DNA from: Owenia fusiformis | Taxonomy: Eukaryota > Annelida > Polychaeta > Sabellida > Oweniidae | Reading direction: 5' to 3' | NCBI GenBank assembly: GCA_903813345.2 | Contig: CAIIXF020000010.1 | Location: 7,743,169-7,807,168, forward strand | DNA length: 64,000 bases | Shown here: positions 47,001 through 59,000 of the stretch, in pieces | How positions within the stretch are numbered: position 1 is the stretch's first letter | How the letters are laid out: each line of letters starts with the position of its first letter | Notes under the pieces: generated by a model | The model's input: only the letters and a program-made list of their open reading frames with translations | Told to the model about the DNA's origin: nothing | Database searches by the model: none | Translations under genes and position numbers: made by a program

Positions 47001-50000
47001 CAACAAATTATTAGACGTATAAGACATTCAGCATTTTGTAACATAAAGTCAATTCAAGGAGTAATGAGCTATTGTCTCCAGTTTAAGTTTCCATGATTTA
47101 AAATGTTTAACATTATTGAATATAATTTAAATATAAAAGTTATATGGTTAGAATTACAATTTGTCCCCTGAATCCGTTTTGATTCAAGTTAATGGGAACG
47201 TTCTGTATGCCCAAATGAGTCATCTGGTGGTGAAACTAAAAACTAATTAAAGGAATCTTGGAAATAATCTTGATTTATGTCATTGAATGTTCAAAATTCA
47301 GTCAAAGTGATATCATATTTGAAGTTGACATGTAAGATGATACCTTGAAATGTGGTTTAAAAAATTATTCATCAACTTAAACGTATTGATCAACTTTAAT
47401 TTCATCAAAATTTAATTTTCTTTGAAAATGAGACTTCTAGGTCAGGTAGATTCATCATAGACTCCATGTTATAATATATCTTTTCCTGCGTTGGGCAGAT
47501 CATTTTTTTTCTGGACATATTTTCATTTGTATAATTATCAGACACATAAGGGTCATATGAAAATTGATCTACTTAAACTGGTTAATATTCATATAAGTTT
47601 CTATCATATCTGCTATGTTATATGACCCAAATTAGCCACTTGGTGATGAAACTGGAAACTTCCTATTTGCATCTGGGTAATTACTATTGTAATGATGTAC
47701 TATTCATTTTTATTTTTATGCTCTCATTGATGTTATCACAATTTTTCTTTATTATCTCAAGCTAAGCATATGCTGTTTAATTAACTAATGCGAGCTAAAT
47801 AGTAGTCGAAGGAATTAATTTGTTCACACTGAGTTTATGATTCCATGGAGTATTGAGTAATTAAGTTCTATAAAGGGCAAATAAATAGAAAGGCAAATGC
47901 TTCCTGGGTTGCTGATAAATATCTCATTTTGCAAACAATACATAAGAGTATTTTGCTCGAAGATGTAGGAACCTCTCAGAAAACTATCAAGATAAAGTTT
48001 ATTGCATTACGGATTGTTGAATTAGCAAAGATGTTTGACGTTTTTACAATTATATGCAGACTTCACATAATATATTATTTCATACTGGTAATTTTTGCAG
48101 TTCTTAGTAATAGTTCATGATTTTGCATTCGTGTTGAAACGAATTAAAAAGATTAATTAAAAGGCCAGAGAATGTGACATAAGGAAATTTGTCATTTGGG
48201 CTATGTTTTAATATAGAATTGGAAAGAATGGAATAAAAGCGGAAAAAAGAGGAAAAAGAGGAATATCGGAGACAAATGTGCTCAACACTAAATAATTTAG
48301 AAATGTGTCAGTTCTTTTGAATTATTTTTATTCTTAAAACAGTAAAGTTTTGACATTTATATACTTCCTATAAAGATGTATGGTTGACCATGTTTAAAAT
48401 TTTAGATCCAAAATTAACAAGCTTAAAAATGACAAAATGAAAGTTAGAAACGCATGAAACTAGACTTACCATGAAAAGTAACACTCGCTTAATTCATAGA
48501 AACCATTTACTGAGTAATTTGATAAAGATAATTAGTAATACTCATTTACAAAACTCAGCCTGAGTCAGAAATTATCAGAATATTTTCATTAAGAAGATAA
48601 AGAGATCCACTTATTTTTTTATCAAGGCAAATCATGATTCAACTCCAGTATGATTTGAACTTGTTCAGACAGTGAGTCAATGTGTCAGTGTTTCAGTGTG
48701 TCAACAAGTTATTGTTCCACTGCATTTAGAATTAATCTCCTTTTCAGACTGAAACAGATGAAGCCCCGCCACCTCTGCTCACAGATTCCGATTCTGATGA
48801 TGATCATGTGAGTAGAAAATATAATAGTGTTTAACACAACTTGTGCATCCTTCACATTAGCTCTACGGCAACCGTATGGGTCATATTAGCTCTACGGCAA
48901 CGGTATGGGTCATATTACCTTTATGGCAATGGTATGGGTCATATTAGCTCTAAAGCAACTGTACATGTGGATGCTGGTTCCCAAAATCGAGAGAAATATG
49001 CAGCATAAACTATAGGGATAAGCAGTGCATTGTAGATTTTCTATATTGATTTTGTGAAGCTACGGTCGCCGTATGGTTACCGTTGATCAAATGTGACTGA
49101 GGTATTAGCCAGATCTGAAGGGGTTTAGTGAAATTTCATTGTGTCAGTTTTAGCCCCAACTTATATATTTTAAAGAAGGTTAAAAGCTCATTAGTTCATC
49201 ATTGAGTATGAAATTTAAAGGGTTCCGAATATTTCATTCATACCTAGGTACTACGAGTAGGTACCTAGTTAATACTTTTTTAGAAGTCATTAATTTTGAA
49301 ATCATCATAGTGAAGGTGAAAGTGCACAAAGGTAATATACGGCCAAGGAGTTATTGAATTAAACCATGTTGTGCATATTGTTGTGTAAATATAGTTACAC
49401 TTATATCAAGTTACCACCCTCAGGCTCGATTCTAATTAAAATGTTGTATACCTGAGAACTTACTTCTTGTTCTGTAATGAATCTCGCATCTCTTTTGAAA
49501 AATACCCACAAAAACGCACTCCTGTGTCTTTAGTTTTTTCAATAGATTTTGCAAAATATGGTAGAAGAAAATCAAATTAATTTGAAATAATATCTAGATA
49601 TTCCTTATAACTTTTATATGTTCAGTCAAATGTAATTAATTAGCAACTACCTCTGGTATTATCTATATTATAGTGTTTTTATAACTTTTAGTATTATTAA
49701 CTGCAAATGTATGACGTCAATCATATGTGAATGACATGCCAGGTTCCATGACAAAGTTTGCAATCATACTATGCCCTTAGGTTGTCCTTTATATTTATTG
49801 TAGGCTCTAATCCTTCCAGAAAAAATGATAGAGTCGTTGGTGTCCTTAGATTATTCCGTTCGAGAGAATCTCCACAGTTTTTCCACTCATTATGTTTTTG
49901 CTTCATCTAGTTTACACATTTCATTCTCAGTCCATCCTTTTTGTTGCTATCATCAATCCATTTGTTAGATTGCTTATTTTGCGGGGATGTTACAATAACA

Positions 50001-53000
50001 TGTTTTATGAGGATGTATTTTGATGATCATGGTTAATGCACATCTGAAATGTTAACCAGTTTTATTCTGTATTCAATCCATGGACGATAGGATTTTTCAT
50101 AAAACAGATACAAGAACTGAACATGGAATTAATACTAAGCTTATCAAGAAGTGCATTTGAAAAGGTAAATCACTCTTTTGACCAATGAAATTTAGATGAA
50201 ATGCATTTTTTCAAAATGATAAATACGTTGAAATGAAAAATAGAAGCTAGGAAAGATTAAAATCAAATCAATGTGCCATTATGGAATGATTTCTATGTCA
50301 CCACCTAAAGTGGTGACATATTGTTCTGGTCACCAACCTTTTTACAGACAGTGTTTGGTAGTTGGCAGTTGATATTTGATGGTTGGTGTTTGGCAGTTGG
50401 TGTTTGACATCTGTAGCCAATGGCTCAGTGGTGAAATTTTGCATGTTAATGCTTTGTATTTAGTTTGAAGTTTATAGGGTTTATCATACATATTTGTATT
50501 ATATAGTCTTTTCTGATGATGTTGCTAAAGTAAGCTCAACAGGTTTCAATTGAGGCCTTTGTTTTCTTCATTATTTTTTAAGGAATTAAAAGTGATAGAG
50601 AGGGTGAAATGATTGATGCAATCTTTTCAAAATCATTCCAGTGTTATCCTTCTAATCCTAATCATTTTAATTAATTAATAAATTAATGAAATTATTTTAC
50701 AGGCATTTTATCTTATACCTAACATAACTGCTTATTCCAATATAACATGCAGGTATAATTACCATATCCAGGCATAAGTACCCTACTGGGAGGGAAACCT
50801 AGCCAATTGATGAATTTATTTATGTCTTATTGCATCTCCTTTCAATTTGTGCCTATACCTATACTAAATACAATGTGATGAACAATGGGAGTGATCATTT
50901 TCATCTGTCCAGATGTAAAAAGTGAAATAACAAGATTCCATTTGAAAATTATATTTTTATTTATTCTGGTAGTTGTTACAAAGATGTCATTTCTCACAAC
51001 AGGCTAAATAAATGAAAAAAAACAACTGGCAAAATTAATGGGAATCATTAAATAATTTAAATTTGACATGGAAAAGTTGAAGTCCCTAAAATCAACAGGC
51101 GATTTTGTGAAAACAGTGGTGGAAATCGCCCCTTGCCTGCTGCTAATGAAACCCCTGCCTTGAGCTTAGACATGATACCTATTATATAGACAAGACACCA
51201 TTAGAAGAATTTGCAATTCAAAACTTACCAGAAGATGACGTTTCATCATGTTAATTTAATACCTTGTTTTCCTACAGGGAAGACACAACAGGAAATTACC
51301 ACCAAGGCAGGAAGCTGAGCTTATGAAAGGTATAGAAGAAAGAGAAAGCAAGCGACAAGCTGAGAAAAAGCGACTACAAGCTGAGAAAAGGTGTCAACAA
51401 GTAGATAGACTACTTTTGGAGCAGGAAAAACTGAAGAAGAAAGAAGCAGAATTAAAAAAGAGAAAGCAAGAAGAAGCTAAAAAGCGGACAAAGAAAGTGG
51501 AAGAAGAGAGATTACAGAAAAAAAGGGAAGAAGTATGTGTTGCTTAAATAATATTTCAAACTTTGCATAGGGCCTTTAAATGTTGATGATTCTTCTTGTT
51601 TGAGGGTTTATTGGAGTAAAGACTCCAGACAGCATATGACAATTATCAGTACAATCTTTGAAGCTAGAGTTCTGAAAGAGTAAAGCTAGATCTGTGGAGC
51701 ATATCATTTGTCTAAGTATAACATTTGTCACGAAACGTTACGGTATTATAATATGTATCTAATGAGTGACAAATTGCAAAATTACTTTTTTTTCTTTATT
51801 CCTGTTAATACATTTAAATATACAAAACATAGACTGCCTTTAGAAAACATTGGTGGCAGAATTACTCAGTTACATGTTTTCTATATTTTGAGAAATCATC
51901 CCAAAAACAGTCAAATTGGGAAGTGTATCTTAATGAGTGAAAAATTGCCAGAATACTCAGCCACATACTTTCTATATTTTGAGAAGTCAAGTTGGGAGAA
52001 TTTGATATCGCTTGTAGAATCTATAGTGCATATTATAGTGCTGGAAACAAGCATGTGAGAATATTAATAATATATAGTGTTTTCCTTGATGTAAAAGTAA
52101 TATTGTTCTGCCTGTTTCAGGATGTAAAGCATGTACTAATAAGTTTCATTACATGACAATACAAGAAATAATGCTTATTATCCCAACAAATGGAGGGTTG
52201 TTGATAAGCCTTCGTTCTGTCCATTCGTCCATCCATATGTTTATTCATCTATTTTTACTATTACTTACGAGATATCATATTATGACTTAATCGTAGATAC
52301 CAGTTGACTGTTGACTTGATTTATTTTATGATTAATTGTAAATTCTATAGGCTTATGCATTATGGGTATAGGACCTCTGTTATTAATATGGCAGAATGTA
52401 TCTATGATACCTTAATTACAGGTTGATGGCTTTGGTTCTAAATTTATTATGTCACCACAAAAAATTGGTGACATATTGTAGTGGTCTCCATTTTTTTTCG
52501 GCGGTTGGTGATCAGCGGTTGACATCTGTAACAAATTCTTGCAACTTCCAATAACTGTTTAGACTGACTTCAAATTTTTCAAAATCATCTACAAGTTTTC
52601 AGAAGTTGACCTTCAATGACATTTTCAAGGTCAAAAAAGGTCAAAAAGGTACTTTTCAACTTGCTTCAAATTGACCAATTTTTTTTCAAAATCATCTTCA
52701 AGTTATCAGAAGTTCAAATCTGACTCTAGATTTGAGATTTGACCTTCAATGACCTTCTCAAGGTCAAAAAGGTATTTTTCAACTTGTTTCAATTTGACCA
52801 ATGTTTTGTCAAAATCATCTACAAGTTCTCAAAAGTTTAAATCTGACTATAGATTTTACCTTAAATGACATTCTCAAGGTCAAAAAAAGATTTTACCTTC
52901 AATGACCTTCTCAATGTCACCTTGATTTGAATTGACCAATTTTTTTCAAAATCATCTACAAGTTCTCAGAAATTCAAATCTGACTTAAAATTGAACTCAT

Positions 53001-56000
53001 ACTGTTGTGAGCAACTAGGTGGTGACATTTTGTCATGGTAATGCCTTGTATGCTCTTGCCCAAGAAATTCTTAAGATGGCCACTGATCTCAAATTTTATG
53101 AAAAAATATAATCTTTGATAACTTGAATATTGATTGATGGCATTGATTTTATATACAATTCAAAAGACATAATCCTAGGGGTAGATTTAGCCAAAATGAA
53201 ACAATATCAGTGGTAGATTTAGCCAAAATGAAACAATATCAGTGGTAGATTTAGCCAAAATGAAACAATATCAGTGGTAGATTTAGCCAAAATGAAACAA
53301 TATCAGTGGTAGATTTAGCCAAAATGAAACAATACTTGTCCCAGTTGTTTCTTTCATGAATGTTTCAAAATGGCAAGTGATGTAGTAAAATATGTTTTGT
53401 TTGATGGAATTTGCTACTCTGGGGAGTTTCTATTTTTGTTGTTGGTTTTTCAGCCACATCTTGTAATTATGTGTCTATGCTATAGTTACCTGTGTTCATG
53501 TATTAAGAAATGTAATAACTTATTATAAGTCAATCTTGCCTTACTCTGTGCTGACCGCAGGTGGGACTATAGGCACACTGATTGAGAAAGTAGGTAGATC
53601 AGAGAATAATTAAACCTATACAGTTAACATATACATCCAATTCACAGTGAATGGTTCTCAGTGTTAATTGAGCTTATTTGGAAATACATAGAATGGTTTG
53701 ACATTGAATGGTTCTAAGTATTGGTAGAGTTTATTGAGAAATACATTGAATTGATTGGATTGTTACTTCTTTTAGGAGTCAGATTTTGCATCATGGTGGC
53801 TACAGTTGGTCCCTTGCCACTTGTAGATAATGGGATTTTTGAATCTTATTTTGACCATAGTATTTTTGCACCAAAATAATTACATGAGGAGGTTAAATCA
53901 AGAAATGTATTGAATGGGAGATAATTTAAGATGGTATATTGCTTGACAAAAAAAAATACAAAAATGATATTTTGTTCATTTCCTTAAAATTATTTTACTG
54001 TTTGTTTCAGGAGGCGAGACGGGCAGCTGAGAAGTTAAGGAAGTTAATGACCCCAGATGACATTGATCGCGAGAAATTCAACAATATATTATGGCAGGGA
54101 AGTGAGGCCCTAATAGAGAAGAGATATCGTAATGCCATTCAATACTATCAGGAATGTCTGGAAAAAATTGAGAAAAGATCAGTCAAGGTAGGATTGCACT
54201 AGACGTGTTATTATCTCAACAAACGAAGGAATAATAGAGAATTCCTTTGTCTGTCCGTCCATCCATCCGTATGTCCTTACATCCGTACGTCTGTCCGGAC
54301 GATAATTCAAATGCCGCTGGTCCGATTTTGTTCATATATTTAAAATACATGTGCCATATGTCAGTAGATGTTCTGCTCGAAAGTCAGTTTTCAAAATGGC
54401 AGCAGCTCATTTAAAAATGGTGCTTATTTAAGTGCCGATTTTACAGTAATATAGGTACAAATGTAAAACTGGAAAATGGCGGGCATTACACACTATTTTA
54501 CGATTTTTGCTATAATTTGAAAAGTAGTGGTACAATTCTTTTTGTTATGTCCCCACCACATAGTGTGGGGCCATATTGTCGGCCTAGGCGCGTCCGTCCG
54601 TCTGTCCGTCTGTCTGTCTGTCCGTCCGTCTGTCTGTCCGTACGTCCGGCAGTTTTCTCCAAAACCGCTACTGATATCACCTTCAAATTTTCAGGGATAA
54701 CTTATGAGTGCATACAGATGTGGATGAAAAAAAATTAACTCGATACCTACTTCCTGTCGGCCATTTTGAAGTCAAATGCTAAAATCCTTGTCTGCAAACT
54801 TTAAGAAAAACGGCTTCACAGTTGCTTTTAAAACTTTAATATCTTGTTCAGCTCACTTCATTCTAGATCTGATTAGGTTTTGGACCTGTTAGCTCAGTCA
54901 TGTCAGCCATTTTGAATGTTTTAAGAAAAGTTAGCGCACGATAATACTTCTACGCATTTTCAGGTGAACTGTTTGGTAGATCAATTTCAAATTTTCAGGG
55001 ATGATTCTCAGTATGAAAATCTAGATCTGATTAGATTTTGGGCATTCTGGGTAAATGTCAAGGCAGCCATTTTGGATTTTCCGTCCTAAAATCTTGTCTG
55101 TAAAGTCTTGTCTACGCATTTCCAGGTGAACCGTTTGGTAGATTAATTTGAAATTTTCAGGGATGATTCTCAGTATGAAAATCTAGATCTGATTAGTTTT
55201 TTGGCATTCTGGATAAATGTCAAGGCAGCCATTTTGGATTTTCCGTCTTAAAATCTTGCCCGTAAAGTCTTGTCTACGCGTTTTTAGGTGAACCGTTTGG
55301 TAGATCAATTTCAAATTTTCAGGGATGATTCTTAGTATGGAAATCTAGATCTGATTAGTTTTTGGGCATTCTGGATAAATGTCAAGGCAGCCATTTTGGA
55401 TTTTCTGTCTTCAAATCTTGTCTGTAAAGTCTTGTTTACATGTTTTCTGGTTAACTGTGTGACGGATCAATTTCAAATTTTCAGGGGTGGTTCTTAGTAT
55501 AATAATCTAGAACTGACTCATTTTTTGGCATTCTGGGTAAATTTTAAGGTAGCCATTTTGGATTTTCCGTCCTCAAATTGTGTCGGTAAAGTCTTGTCTA
55601 CTCATTTTTAGGATAACCATTTGACGGGATCACCCATTGGTGGGGACATTTTGTACACATTTGTGTTCTTGTATTTGATATGCGATGACTTGATGTGAAG
55701 CATGGCACAGTCTTTTGACACTTAAGTTCTAATGTGGCCATTTATGTTTGATTATTTACTACATAACACGAAATGTATAGAGTGATTTTGTTCATATATG
55801 ATGACTTATAAGCATGTCACATTGTTTAGGACACGTTGGCTGTTACATGGCCATTTTTAATTTGGCTGTCATTTTTACATGTTCTACTGCAATTCAAAAT
55901 GTAATAGAGAGTAATTTTTTCATATTTCACATGTGACTTTATATAAGCATCGTACATGTTTATTGACAATTTTGCTAGAAAGTGGCCATTTTGAAAAATG

Positions 56001-59000
56001 TTTTGTTTCGTGAAAGTGCAGAACTACCTTAAACTAAACAACTAAGAAACAAATATACATGTGCATGATAACTTGACCCAGAGTCTAACATTATTGCCTT
56101 CTTTGTTTACAGTTCTACAAGCTTGAGGATGATCAATATCTTGTCCTGCTCTACAGTTATGGTGTGGCAAATGTGGACACAGGATCACAAGTGGTAAGAT
56201 TCTATTAATACAATCAGGGGCCTGTTTCTTAAAAAATAATATCAAATTCCTGAAATTCAATTTTTTAATTTTTACATGAGAAATAGGAATTCTTCAAAGA
56301 TTTTTGGTAGAACATGGATATTTTGTACAGTATTATTGTTTATAACAGTTCTATAATCAGAAGTTATACAAATACAAAAAAATAAAATTAATAAAAAAAA
56401 GAATTTATACAAATAGAGCAGTTACATGTCCCTTGTACTACTCTGGCATAGTTTTCAAAAACAGCGGCATTGTATAATTTATATATATATTATTTCTAAT
56501 TTTGATCTATCTCACAGGAAATTTTGGAAGCAATTTCTAAATTTGAGCTGATTTTGAATCAGTACAAGCGCATCAAGTTTCCTCTGGCATACCTGGGACT
56601 TGGTAAAGCTATGATTAAACAAAACAGGTATGGCTTGCCAATAGTGATATATATCTTATATATGGCTAACAATAGAACTTATCACATATTGATCACCCAC
56701 ATTTTAGGAACACATGTTCATTCTGGTTTTACTCGCTTATTGTCTTGTACTTACATGAAATTAATTTCAATTTTCACCTAAGTAATGGTTTATGTTGAAA
56801 AGACTATCAGTCTATGTTATGCCTGCTTTGGACTATTTTGATATTTTTACATATTGTAGATTTAAATGTCCTCTTTTGAATATCCATAACTTAATTTGGG
56901 TGATATTTCTATATTTTTCATAAAAAAATTATTAGGGCAGTACACTTTTCTCTAAATTGAGACTTGTCTTTTATTTTTTTGAATCGGTCTACTGCATATT
57001 ACGCCTGCTCCAGACAGTTTTGATATTTTTACATCTTGTAGATTTGAATGTCCTCTTTTGAATATTCATTCATTTAATTTGGGTGATATTTCTATATTTT
57101 TCATAAAAAGACTTGTCCTTTATTGAAACACATGCTGATCGTAATTCTTTTGAATTACAATGTATCACATCAGTGTATTGCATTGATGGCAGTAGATTTG
57201 TTAAAATAAATGTTCAAAAATTATTTTTATAGATACACAGATGCCTTGGTGCCCTTGAATAAAGGGATATTTGTAGTGAAAGATTCTGCATCATTTGGAG
57301 TGTACAACTGGCCTGGAACATTGACTTTTATAGATGACACTCTACCTGGTAAACTTAAGGTAACCTAATTATGCGTGGATTATCTATAATTTCAAGACTT
57401 TGAAGAACTAAATAAGTATTCTACTGTATATTATCTATAATTTCAAGACTTTGAAGAACTTAACAAGTATTCTATATTAGTAATTTAAACGCTGCTCAAT
57501 CATTTACTTTTTAAGATAATATATATTGGATGGAACTAGGGATCTGAAGTTTTGCACCAAACAAAGAACATTACATAAGGTTTATAATCCAGCGTGTATT
57601 TGAAAAACATCCTGTATTTCCTATCAGAGTTACTTACAATGGTTGACTTTGACTGATTCTCTTTCTTTTTTTTAGATTGCATTTGAATGTGCCATGGAGA
57701 CTTGTAAACACCCACCTAAACCTGATGCCATCTGTCGCTATAGTGATTGCCATGGCTACTACAAAGTCCAGATCTACTTTACTGATCCTGACTTCAAGGT
57801 AAAATATCTAAACCTGAAACAGGGAACTTTATGTGCAATAAGATCAGATTTTTTTATTAAGAATATTGTCTGCACCATAATAAGGGTTGAGAACATGTGA
57901 CAGTTTTGATGTACATGTGTTAAACAGATGCCTTATAAATAATGTGCCATATTTGTGAAATCAAATATTTAATGTTTGATTTTCACAAGATTAGTAATTT
58001 CTTAGGCTTTCCTAAAAGTAATATTTTGTTTTATAATTTTGCAAAAAAACAAACTTAAACCTGAAATAAGGAAAGAAATTGTTTACTTTTCTGGGTTTGT
58101 TTACCTGTGAAAATGTCATTTTGATGATCATATGTGAATCAGTAATTTGTTGTATAATCTGTTGATGGATTTACTCAGGTCATTAGTTGCTTTAATTTAT
58201 CTTGTTCAAATAAACAATCTCTACAGAATAAACAGTCATATAACCTCTAAATAATGATTATGTTTTGTTCCTCTAGGGTTTTGTACGTACATTATGTTAC
58301 GCTAACTGTGCAGTGGATTTCCATCCCACATGCTGGAGAAAAGTGAAGTCTGCTGGGGGTGAAAAACTCTCTGACAAGGTACACAAGTTTAAATTGCCTC
58401 ATGTCGTGTACCAAAGTCAACATAGGGGATACAAATCAGATCTGTTATTTATATTAGCCTGTATGAATTTTGATTTTATGTCAATCCAGAATATCTCCTA
58501 TTCTCTCTGTTTTTAATGTCAAAACTCATATTTTGTGCATGCATTGAGGATTAAGTCTGCTATATAAACTCACTTTGTGAGCATAAGGGTCATGGGTCCT
58601 TAATAGGATAGTTTCTAAATAGCAGAAAAATCAATGAAATCTCGTGCTGCCATCTTTTATTCAGCTTTTAACTCTGGCTAGAGCTCCATTCACTTACATG
58701 CTAAAATCTTGGAAAAGTGGCTTAATTTCATGATTTATCAAAGTGTGTTTGTTGAATCTGTATAAAACTTGAATGATATACCACATGATGACCCTGTTTA
58801 TGAACATGTTGTGATTAAACATGCTAATGTTGATTGACATACAAATAATCCACGGTTTTAAAGAATTTTAGCATTGCATCTATGGACATTTGGCCCAACT
58901 TTTTTTAAATTGTCATAGAAAATTATTCAAATTACATAACTGTGTAAATCAAAGCTATTTTAGGAGAAAACATTCCACTGAATTCAAATATACCATTTAA

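Noticed and set aside
54517-54738. Plus-strand frame with SVRLSVCPSV repeats
   Set aside because: It is a translation of the CCGTCTGT microsatellite inside a known repeat type.
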